Shown here: positions 43,032-50,792 of the stretch, one piece after another | Layout: each line of letters opens with the position of its first letter | How positions within the stretch are numbered: position 1 is the stretch's first letter | Source of the DNA: CAYFFV01 sp964342695 | GTDB lineage: Bacteria; Acidobacteriota; Vicinamibacteria; Vicinamibacterales; UBA8438 | Length of the DNA: 64,000 bases | NCBI GenBank assembly: GCA_964342695.1 | Contig: CAYFFV010000010.1 | Location: 25,352 to 89,351 of the forward strand | Direction of reading: 5' to 3' | Notes under the pieces: generated by a model | The model's input: the letters and a program-made list of their open reading frames with translations, nothing else | The model's database searches: none | Told to the model about the DNA's origin: nothing | Made by a program: the position numbers and the translations under genes

Positions 43032-44087
43032 ATGAGCAATGACAAGTTGAGTGTTGGGATTCTCGGTGCCACTGGAATGGTCGGGCAAGAGTTTATCTCC
43101 AGACTGAGTTCCCACCCTTGGTTTCAGGTTTCTTGGTTGGGTGCAAGTGAGCGCTCTGCTGGAAAGAGATTTGAAGATGCTGTCCCATGGCGTTTACCTC
43201 AAGCTCGGCCCGATTTTATTCGGGCAATGGAAGTTAACGTCTGTAAACCAGGGTCAGCACCAGAAATCATTTTTTCTGGGTTAGATTCGTCTGTCGCAGG
43301 AAAAGTAGAAGCAGATTTCGCGAAGGAGGGTCACATCGTAGTCAGCAACGCACGGAATTTTCGCATGGATGCCGACGTTCCGCTGTTAGTTCCTGAAATT
43401 AATCCTGAACATTTAGATCTGATATCTGTACAAAAACAAAAGAGGAACTGGTCTGGATGTATTGTGACGAACCCGAATTGCTCAACGATTGTATTGACCA
43501 TGGCGATCGCACCCTTGTGCCAGTTTGGTTTGCAAGCAGTTAATGTTACGACTCTTCAAGCGGTATCTGGTGCCGGGCACCCTGGTGTTTCGTCATTTGA
43601 CATTGTCGGAAATATCATTCCCCAAATTCCTGGCGAAGAAGAGAAAATTGAACTAGAGACAAAAAAAATTCTTGGAAAGATGTCCACTGGAAACATCGAG
43701 GAACACGGAGTAACGGTTAGTGCTCACACGACGCGGGTTGGCGTGCTAAACGGTCACACAGAAATGGTTTCCGTTAGCCTAAAAGATAAACCAAATCCTT
43801 CAGAGGTTATTGATGCATTTAGGGGCTTTAAAGGAAGGCCACAAAACGCCAATCTTCCCACTGCACCAATGTCTGCTGTCGAATATTTACTGGAGCCCGA
43901 TCGCCCGCAACCCAATCTTGATGTTAATCGTGGTGACGGAATGACGGTAACGGTGGGGCGTTTGAGGAAATGTCCTGTGCTCGGTTATAAATTTGTCGTT
44001 CTAGGGCACAACACTGTGCGCGGAGCTGCCGGTGCCGCGATCTTGAATGCCGAATTAATGAAAGCTGATGGATTCTTTGAGAAGTAA
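43032..44087 (+). CDS. asd: Aspartate-semialdehyde dehydrogenase, archaeal/fungal type
   Basis: Reduces aspartyl phosphate to aspartate semialdehyde with NADPH. 351 residues. The Rossmann start VGILGATGMVGQEFISRL, the catalytic cysteine in TNPNCSTIVLTMAIAPL and the histidine region SAHTTRVGVLNGHTEMV match the archaeal/yeast branch (TIGR00978 type). The usual bacterial form has a GNCT-type cysteine motif instead. It closes the operon hom-thrC-TIGR00300-lysC-asd, which thus holds every step from aspartate to threonine except homoserine kinase (thrB), which is absent here. Confidence 0.95.
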   Translation: MSNDKLSVGILGATGMVGQEFISRLSSHPWFQVSWLGASERSAGKRFEDAVPWRLPQARPDFIRAMEVNVCKPGSAPEIIFSGLDSSVAGKVEADFAKEGHIVVSNARNFRMDADVPLLVPEINPEHLDLISVQKQKRNWSGCIVTNPNCSTIVLTMAIAPLCQFGLQAVNVTTLQAVSGAGHPGVSSFDIVGNIIPQIPGEEEKIELETKKILGKMSTGNIEEHGVTVSAHTTRVGVLNGHTEMVSVSLKDKPNPSEVIDAFRGFKGRPQNANLPTAPMSAVEYLLEPDRPQPNLDVNRGDGMTVTVGRLRKCPVLGYKFVVLGHNTVRGAAGAAILNAELMKADGFFEK

Positions 44088-44094
44088 GAATCTG

Positions 44095-45339
44095 TCAATT
44101 TGCATTTACTTGGCCATCTACGTAGCCGAGCGAAAAACGCACTGGGCTACTCGGTGCTTTGCCAAGAATTGAGGTGGTCGGTGAATATGTAGCACCAGGC
44201 TCGAGGACCACTCTCGTCTCAAGAGTTGTCCCACTTGGCGCATTGACGGGATCTTGCAGCCAGAAACGTGTCAACCAACCAGAATCTGGTTCTCGGAGCC
44301 AAAGCATTGGAATTCTCTGCCCATCTGGTTTAACAGCAGTAACCTGTAGCTCAGATGCCGCGATGTCAACCTCCGGAAGAAGAGAAAGCAATGTAGAACT
44401 TGCCGAAACCTCATGGGTAAAAATTAACTCAGAACCATCGGTGCTAGTCGGTGACTCTATAAGCAATGAGTCGATTTGATCTGATTCATTGTCAGAGAAG
44501 TAGAAACCCACTCGACTTTGATCTGAAAATTCCTGCCCCTCAGTAATCCATGTCTTTTTGTAATGAACTCTTAAGACAATATCTGTTCCAGCAGAAACAA
44601 CGTGCCCTACATTGTCCAACGACACAGGAACCTGACCGGGCACCCAGACTGCAGCTGGGGGAGACTCTGGAAAATCACTAGTCACCGTCTCAGCAAAACC
44701 GGGAGACGGATCACTGGCATCAAGGACCCTGGCAGCGCCACTTGTGTCGAAGAAAATGGATGCACTTCGTATAACTGCACGGGCGCCTGGCTGAAAATCA
44801 ACAGCGCTGATTATCTGATCGTCAATAATTGGAGATGGAAGCACAAAAAAACGAACCGTCTCGCTTGATCCGCTCTCAAAGAGAAAAGATTCACCCATTT
44901 CTCCGACTAGGTTAGGTTCTCCCAATGCCCATTCTTCGTTCACTATAGGAGGCTCCGGAGCTTGATCGCGAGGGCCTTGAGGGTATCCTCCGCTTGACCA
45001 TTCCAAAATCATATCCATCTGCTCTGCCGATAGGGCATGGCCATTCCGAAACCTTCCAAATCCGTCTTCAGCCTGCCAAGGCGGCATTCTTAAACCTAAA
45101 ATCTCCTCACGAATCGACTGCGTCCACGGAAATGCATCTTGATAGGTAACCAATGACATTGGCGCTATGCCCCCATCGTTATGACAGGTCCCACACTGGT
45201 CTCTGAAAATTGGAAATAGATGTTCGTTGTAATTCCAACGTGAAGAAATCGGCGTATGCGTGCTAGTCGACGTTCCTAGTATTACCACAACCGCAAAGAC
45301 CGCTACTACGCCTACTGATTTGACACGCGGATTCATCAT
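44095..45339 (-). CDS. Exported cytochrome c / Cu-ascorbate monooxygenase-like protein
   Basis: About 414 residues from the ATG pair near 45339, chosen because AGGAGA lies just upstream; longer frames would run into the preceding gene. A signal helix (VGVVAVFAVVVILGTST) is followed by a c-type heme site CGTCH in FRDQCGTCHNDGGIAPMSL and a later RMPPWQAE block. The rest is beta-rich with His residues (LRVHYKKTW) and resembles the peptidylglycine-monooxygenase-like fold often joined to such c-heme domains in Acidobacteriota. It is periplasmic, with redox or copper chemistry likely; the substrate is unknown. It is probably co-transcribed with the lipoprotein gene 25 bases upstream. Confidence 0.8.
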   Translation of the reverse strand: MMNPRVKSVGVVAVFAVVVILGTSTSTHTPISSRWNYNEHLFPIFRDQCGTCHNDGGIAPMSLVTYQDAFPWTQSIREEILGLRMPPWQAEDGFGRFRNGHALSAEQMDMILEWSSGGYPQGPRDQAPEPPIVNEEWALGEPNLVGEMGESFLFESGSSETVRFFVLPSPIIDDQIISAVDFQPGARAVIRSASIFFDTSGAARVLDASDPSPGFAETVTSDFPESPPAAVWVPGQVPVSLDNVGHVVSAGTDIVLRVHYKKTWITEGQEFSDQSRVGFYFSDNESDQIDSLLIESPTSTDGSELIFTHEVSASSTLLSLLPEVDIAASELQVTAVKPDGQRIPMLWLREPDSGWLTRFWLQDPVNAPSGTTLETRVVLEPGATYSPTTSILGKAPSSPVRFSLGYVDGQVNAN

Positions 45340-45364
45340 AAAGCTTCTCCTGTTCATCGAACAG

Positions 45365-46624
45365 CTACTCGGAATTGCCGCCAAAGACACTTTTAATTTC
45401 ATTCGTAGCACCTGAAAAAACATTAAAAGCACCCGTAACCTGCTGCCTGTTTCCTAGATCACCATACCAATCCAAAAGCCAAGACGCACGAACAAGATGA
45501 CGGACAGCAATCTGCAAAGAATCTCGCTGCTCCTGGTTTAACTCTCCCGTTCGTTCATTAAGAGCCAATGCTAAGGATTTGGCTTGTAATGCCGGAATAA
45601 AAATCTCTGCAAAGGCTCCACGGTCAATCAGTGCCGCGAGCTCTTGGTCAAGATTTGCAATGCTCGTCACAATGTCGGAGGTCAATTCTGGAATTGGAGG
45701 TCTAATCCGATCGGCAAGGGGTATAGAACTTGGAGCACCCGTCATTACCGTTGAAGTCGCTTCTGGTGTCCCGCCAGAATAATCTGCGAATATAAAATCG
45801 AATCGTTCTTCTGGAAAATCTTCAACAAATATAACCTTGGCCGTTACCTCCGTCGGCGCGGGCCTGTCACCTATTAAGGCTTCAAGAAAACCGCCATCGG
45901 GAGACGGGACGAGGTCGTGGGCGATGACTTCGATGAACTCATCTGTGTCAGGATCGTAGTCTTCCTCGAGGACTACGCGGCCAGCCCAACCCGACATATC
46001 AACCGCTTCGCGGTAGTTGTCAGTCGCGTACAAACGAAAGACTCCTTTTTCAGGGTAGGCGCCTTCAATGTGGTGAAAACTGTCCGGAGCCATGAACACT
46101 ATTCCATCGTGCCGAGGCGAGTGATCCATGTGAGCCCCTGGTGCTGCATCAACAACGCCACATGTCAACATTTCTGAGCCATAGTAGGGGTTTCGGACAG
46201 GGCCATCACGTTGAACCCAATTAGAGCCGCTGTCATACATCGGGCAATACGCTCTAGAGAAACCCTGGGGCAAATCCAAACCACCCAAATACTCAGAAAG
46301 AGGTTTAAAACGTGTTCTCATTAGAACGATATCTTCAGCGGAAGCGGCAGCCCGGATTAATGGCTGAGTTACGGGATCGGCTAATTCAGTAAGGTTTAGC
46401 AGAGCGGTTCGAGCGTCATCGAAATTATCTTCGGCGAGAGCTTCTTGGGCCATTACGTATTCCGCAAGCTGAACGTCAAGAGGAGCGGAGGACCCCGTAA
46501 ATGGAAGTTCCGCTTGATCTGCTGGCGTCGAAAGCCGCGGGGAACGAATCCCCGCACAACCCGTTACGACCAATGCAATCACAAATATCAGCAACTTTTT
46601 TGCCTGTTTTTTTAATCGAGGCAT
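45365..46624 (-). CDS. Lipoprotein with DUF3347-like cysteine motif, possible copper handling
   Basis: 419 residues. Lipobox VTGC at about Cys 23. Helical repeats fill residues 50-110 (AQEALAEDNFDDARTALLNL). A segment around residue 125-155 reads AYCPMYDSGSNWVQRDGPV then NPYYGSEMLTCG, which closely resembles the Cys/Met-containing end of DUF3347 domains found in CusB-like copper efflux proteins. A loosely related helical region recurs at about 300-400. I infer metal binding at the outer face of a membrane but no enzyme activity. It is followed by the cytochrome c/monooxygenase-like gene, which fits a copper-linked pair. Confidence 0.7.
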   Translation of the reverse strand: MPRLKKQAKKLLIFVIALVVTGCAGIRSPRLSTPADQAELPFTGSSAPLDVQLAEYVMAQEALAEDNFDDARTALLNLTELADPVTQPLIRAAASAEDIVLMRTRFKPLSEYLGGLDLPQGFSRAYCPMYDSGSNWVQRDGPVRNPYYGSEMLTCGVVDAAPGAHMDHSPRHDGIVFMAPDSFHHIEGAYPEKGVFRLYATDNYREAVDMSGWAGRVVLEEDYDPDTDEFIEVIAHDLVPSPDGGFLEALIGDRPAPTEVTAKVIFVEDFPEERFDFIFADYSGGTPEATSTVMTGAPSSIPLADRIRPPIPELTSDIVTSIANLDQELAALIDRGAFAEIFIPALQAKSLALALNERTGELNQEQRDSLQIAVRHLVRASWLLDWYGDLGNRQQVTGAFNVFSGATNEIKSVFGGNSE

Positions 46625-46791
46625 TTAGTACTCGCATTTCTCTTTGAGAAGTTCCACTAAACGAATATATTTTTCCTATCTCAATTATACAAGCCGAGTT
46701 TGGGTCATCGCAATAAATCAATATTTGAGGCATTTTCGGTATGCTTCAATGAGGTCTTTAAAATAAATTTAAAAAATAAAATAAGGTCCTC

Positions 46792-47712
46792 GTGTCGACA
46801 CCAAATAAAAATTCCGTAGCCGTAAAAAACAGTGGTTTGGTGGACTCCTATGTAAATGAGCTCCGCGCGACCCGTCGGCTGGCAAAAAACACCATAGAGA
46901 GTTACTCTAGGGATCTGGTTAAGCTCGTTTCATTTTCAGACCGGAGCCGCCACCACTTGAGTTCATTAAATCGAGCTCATTTAGAACTATTCGTTCGTGA
47001 ACTGATGGAGAATGAAGCCTCCCCACGTTCCGTCGCGCGCCTCGTTGCCGCAGTTCGAGGGTTTTACAAATTTCTAGTTAGGGAACGACTCGCCAAGAAC
47101 AATCCTGCAGATGACCTACGAGCTCCAAAAGCTAGACAAAATCTTCCTAAATTTCTGTCCTTAGAAGAAGTTGACCGTTTGTTAGAACAGCCTGACACGA
47201 AGACGGTCCTTGGCTTGCGCGATCGGGCGCTGATCGAGCTTCTCTACGCGACGGGCATGAGAGCCTCTGAAATCACATCACTTTCCATGTCAAATCTGAA
47301 CTTGTCATCTGGCTATTTAACATGCCTCGGAAAGGGTTCAAAAGAACGACTTGTGCCTATGGGCAGACCGGCCGTAATGTGGATTCGCAGGTATAAAGAA
47401 TCGGCCCGCAGAACGCTGGACAAAAAAAAGAATCTCGACTGCCTTTTCTTTAACCATCGGGGAACCCAGCTGAGTCGAGTCGGTTTTTGGAAGATCTTAA
47501 AAAAATATGGGAAAGAGGCTGGTCTCCCTGCAGACTTCAGCCCTCACGTGATTCGCCATTCGTTCGCAACTCACCTGTTAGAGCGCGGTGCTGACTTGCG
47601 TTCCATACAGACGCTGCTGGGTCATTCTGATCTCTCAACTACCCAGATTTACACCCATATTCTTGAAGCCCGGTTAAAGGCAGTCTATGAAGAATTTCAT
47701 CCAAGATCCTAG
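46792..47712 (+). CDS. xerD: Tyrosine site-specific recombinase XerD-like
   Basis: 306 residues with the size and layout of XerC/XerD, which resolve chromosome dimers at dif. The N-terminal SAM-like core-binding domain spans 17-105. The catalytic domain has Arg 157 (ATGMRASEI), Lys 181 (LGKGSKERLVPMG), His 252 and Arg 255 (SPHVIRHSFATHLLERGADLRSIQ), His 278 (LGHSDLSTTQIYTHI) and Tyr 287. All six residues are present. XerD fits slightly better than XerC, but the two cannot be fully separated by eye. It starts with GTG; no dif-like site was recognised nearby. Confidence 0.9.
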   Translation: MSTPNKNSVAVKNSGLVDSYVNELRATRRLAKNTIESYSRDLVKLVSFSDRSRHHLSSLNRAHLELFVRELMENEASPRSVARLVAAVRGFYKFLVRERLAKNNPADDLRAPKARQNLPKFLSLEEVDRLLEQPDTKTVLGLRDRALIELLYATGMRASEITSLSMSNLNLSSGYLTCLGKGSKERLVPMGRPAVMWIRRYKESARRTLDKKKNLDCLFFNHRGTQLSRVGFWKILKKYGKEAGLPADFSPHVIRHSFATHLLERGADLRSIQTLLGHSDLSTTQIYTHILEARLKAVYEEFHPRS

Positions 47713-47830
47713 AGGATGAATTATCGATTTTCACATTCTGATAATTGACCAATGAACTCTGCTCTGTTAATTTTGTGGGTTAGTCTTTTACCTAAACTGG
47801 TACGTAACTTACTGAAGGAGCTTGCTTGAT

Positions 47831-48982
47831 ATGCGTCGGACCGGAAAATATTTATTCACCTCGGAATCTGTCACAGAAGGGCATCCTGACAAAATAGCTG
47901 ATCAGGTTTCAGATGCGGTTTTGGATGCAGTCTTAACCGAAGACCCTTTCGGACGCGTCGCATGTGAAACCATGATCACTACCGGTCTTATCGTTTTGGC
48001 AGGAGAAATTACGACTACCCGCAAAGGTGATTTTTTAGAAGTAGCACGGGAAGCCGTTCGGGAGGTCGGTTACACCAGAGCAAAATACGGCTTCGATGCG
48101 GACACGTGTGGTGTTGTTTCTGGTCTTCACGGACAATCTCCTGACATTGCTATGGGTGTCGACCCGGGAGGGGCGGGCGATCAAGGGTTGATGTTTGGCT
48201 ATGCCTGTTCAGAAACGGAAGAACTAATGCCATTACCCATAATGCTTTCTCATCAACTAGTCCGAGGTCTTTCAGAGGCGCGCCGAAGCGGCGCGATTGA
48301 TTATTTGAGACCTGATGGGAAATCTCAAGTAACGGTTGAATATGATGGGGACAAACCTGTCAGACTTGATGCAGTCGTCGTGTCATCTCAGCACAGTGAT
48401 GAAGTTTCTATTGAAAAAATACGAGAAGATATAGAAGGGAAAATTATTCGCCGAATCATTCCTGACCATCTTCTCGATGCGGGCACAAAAATCTATGTCA
48501 ACCCTACGGGCCGATTTGTGACCGGTGGACCTCATGGTGACGCGGGTCTTACGGGACGAAAAATCATCGTTGACACCTACGGAGGAATGGCCCCACATGG
48601 AGGGGGTGCTTTTTCTGGAAAAGATCCTACAAAGGTTGACCGATCAGCCTGTTACATGGCTCGGTATATCGCAAAGAATTGCGTCGCTGCCGGACTTGCT
48701 GATCGGGTTCAAGTGCAACTTGCGTATGCGATTGGGGTAGCAGATCCCGTTTCGGTTCTTGTTGAAACATTTGGAACAGGAAAAATTGAGGAAGAACGTA
48801 TTTCAGCACTGGTCCGGGAACATTTTCAGTTGACTCCTAAAGGCATCATTGAATCACTTGATCTTCGCCGTCCTATCTATCGGAAAACTGCAGCGTTTGG
48901 ACATTTTGGCAGGACGGAACCAGAGTTCACTTGGGAAAACGCTGACAAAGCCGATGCGTTAAAGCATGCCGTTAGCGAATGA
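47831..48982 (+). CDS. metK: S-adenosylmethionine synthetase
   Basis: Makes S-adenosylmethionine from methionine and ATP. 383 residues from ATG 47831, which has GGAG at 47817-47820; a TTG nine bases earlier is too close to that site. Signatures: FTSESVTEGHPDKIADQVSDAVLD, GAGDQGLMFGYAC (the ATP-binding hexapeptide), FVTGGPHGDAGLTGRKIIVDTYGG and GGGAFSGKDPTKVDRSACYMAR. The 118-base leader shows no SAM riboswitch that I recognise. Confidence 0.98.
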   Translation: MRRTGKYLFTSESVTEGHPDKIADQVSDAVLDAVLTEDPFGRVACETMITTGLIVLAGEITTTRKGDFLEVAREAVREVGYTRAKYGFDADTCGVVSGLHGQSPDIAMGVDPGGAGDQGLMFGYACSETEELMPLPIMLSHQLVRGLSEARRSGAIDYLRPDGKSQVTVEYDGDKPVRLDAVVVSSQHSDEVSIEKIREDIEGKIIRRIIPDHLLDAGTKIYVNPTGRFVTGGPHGDAGLTGRKIIVDTYGGMAPHGGGAFSGKDPTKVDRSACYMARYIAKNCVAAGLADRVQVQLAYAIGVADPVSVLVETFGTGKIEEERISALVREHFQLTPKGIIESLDLRRPIYRKTAAFGHFGRTEPEFTWENADKADALKHAVSE

Positions 48983-49049
48983 CCCCTATAGAAAATTGGG
49001 ATGTAAAAAGAAAAAGGCACCCGAGCGCTCACAATAAAAGAACCTGATC

Positions 49050-50792
49050 ATGCACTTGCGACGATACGGGTCTTTCTTACCGGCTATATTAGGAATCTTT
49101 TTATTTTCTAGTATTTGTCTTTGGTTTTTTCTGACCCTTCCGCCGCTTCCTGAGAGATCTAAGGGTGGGGCTCCCTCCGGTTCCTCAACAGCTGTTGTTC
49201 GCGGCGCCTTTCATATCCACACAAACCGTTCGGATGGAAGCGGATCCGTTAACGAGATTGCCCATGCAGCTGCTGAGGCAAATCTAGATTTCGTGATTTT
49301 CACGGACCATGGAAATGGACATGGGAGTGCAAGCGCTCCGAGATTTATTGAAGATGTTTTATGTATTGATGCTGTAGAAATCAGTACCGACAGCGGACAT
49401 TACATTGCCGTTGGTTTGCCGTCAGCCACGCCTTATCCTCTTGGGGGAGATTCCCAAGGCGTCGTCGAAGACGTTCGTCGCCTCGGAGGATTCGGCGTCG
49501 CCGCGCACCCTTTTTCACCAAAACTAGATCTTCAGTGGACAGACGCCACTTCCCAGCTAGACGGAATCGAGATCTTGAACGGTGATAGCCAATGGCGCGA
49601 TGAGACCTTTCTAGATCTGCTGCTCGCTGGTGTTCATTCTTTCGTTCGCCCCGCCTCGTCTTTTGCAAGACTTCTCGATCGTTCCCATAGAACTTTTAAA
49701 TACTGGGACGATTTGGGTAAAAAACGTAGGACAGTTGGGCTGGCTGGCGCAGATATTCATGGTCGAATCCCATTGTCTTTAAACTTTCGAGAGCACGAAA
49801 GTAGTCAAAATATCGCCTTTCCGTTTCCAAAGTACAAAGATGTGTTTAGGGCGTTTAGTAACCGAGTGATTCTGCAGAGTCCATTCAGTCATAACCCGAT
49901 AGTCGACGCTTCAAACCTTATTGAAAGCATGAGAGGGGGGCGTTTGTTTACTGTCATGGATGGAGTCGCGGAGGTTCGTCACTTTTCTTTTATAGCTAAA
50001 AAGGCAGGAGAGATTTACGAGATGGGCTCAGTCGTTGTTCCGGACGAAGAAATTACTTTTCACAGCAAGATTTCCGGCCCTCAAGATATCGAAATGGTGC
50101 TGTATAAGGATGGCGTGCCGGTCGCGAAAACAACCGAGGCCACCTTGGAGTATCCAGCAGGCTCTGAATCGTCGGTTTATAGAGTCGAAGTATTTCTTGT
50201 GGGCGATCCAGAGGAGTCAGAAAATCCATGGCTGATGAGTAATCCTATTTATGTGGGCAACTATTCTGACAGAACAACCCATCCACTTATTGAGAGGGGT
50301 TCCGTGCATGTGTTTAGCAGTGCTCACTGGCATGTCGAGCAGAGCGCAGATGAAAGTACGGGTTCATTGGAGTTCGAAAACAACGTTGTGGATTTTAAAT
50401 ACGTTCTTGGGAATCAATCCGAAGCGGATAGTTTTGTTGCCGCAGTGCACGACGAACAAAAACTCAATTTAAAAGAAGCAACAGATATCTCATTTGATGT
50501 CCTCGGAGATCGTCCGATGAGATTACTACTCCAATTAAGAGCGGGTTCTCTTGAAAGGCAGCCTCGATGGATTCGATCTTTCTATGCCGATTCGAACAAG
50601 CGCAATGTGTCGATAGCGTTAGACTCGTTTCTTCCAGTGGAGCCATCTCAATCACCAACTATTTTATTTGATGAAGTGGATTCTGTTCTTTTCGTAGCAG
50701 AGCTTACCAATCACTCACCAGGAGACACTGGTTTTGTTCAGATATCAAATATCCGCACATTCGGGAACGAAAGAATTAAGTTCGAACGGTAA
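49050..50792 (+). CDS. Membrane-anchored PHP-domain phosphoesterase-like protein
   Basis: 580 residues. One N-terminal transmembrane helix (ILGIFLFSSICLWFFLTL) anchors a PHP domain whose metal motifs are visible: FHIHTNRSDGSGS, DFVIFTDHGNG, the GFGVAAHPF block and GLAGADIHGR near residue 230. PHP domains hydrolyse phosphoesters such as histidinol phosphate, nucleotides or 3'-phosphates. The second half (about 310-580) is beta-rich, possibly carbohydrate-binding-like, and unknown. The active domain would face the periplasm, which is unusual for a phosphoesterase of nucleotides. Its end overlaps the convergent LptF-LptG gene by 17 bases. Confidence 0.82.
   Translation: MHLRRYGSFLPAILGIFLFSSICLWFFLTLPPLPERSKGGAPSGSSTAVVRGAFHIHTNRSDGSGSVNEIAHAAAEANLDFVIFTDHGNGHGSASAPRFIEDVLCIDAVEISTDSGHYIAVGLPSATPYPLGGDSQGVVEDVRRLGGFGVAAHPFSPKLDLQWTDATSQLDGIEILNGDSQWRDETFLDLLLAGVHSFVRPASSFARLLDRSHRTFKYWDDLGKKRRTVGLAGADIHGRIPLSLNFREHESSQNIAFPFPKYKDVFRAFSNRVILQSPFSHNPIVDASNLIESMRGGRLFTVMDGVAEVRHFSFIAKKAGEIYEMGSVVVPDEEITFHSKISGPQDIEMVLYKDGVPVAKTTEATLEYPAGSESSVYRVEVFLVGDPEESENPWLMSNPIYVGNYSDRTTHPLIERGSVHVFSSAHWHVEQSADESTGSLEFENNVVDFKYVLGNQSEADSFVAAVHDEQKLNLKEATDISFDVLGDRPMRLLLQLRAGSLERQPRWIRSFYADSNKRNVSIALDSFLPVEPSQSPTILFDEVDSVLFVAELTNHSPGDTGFVQISNIRTFGNERIKFER

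Noticed and set aside
47713..47830. Possible SAM riboswitch before metK
   Set aside because: No SAM-I, SAM-II or related conserved cores could be matched; the leader only shows a good ribosome site.
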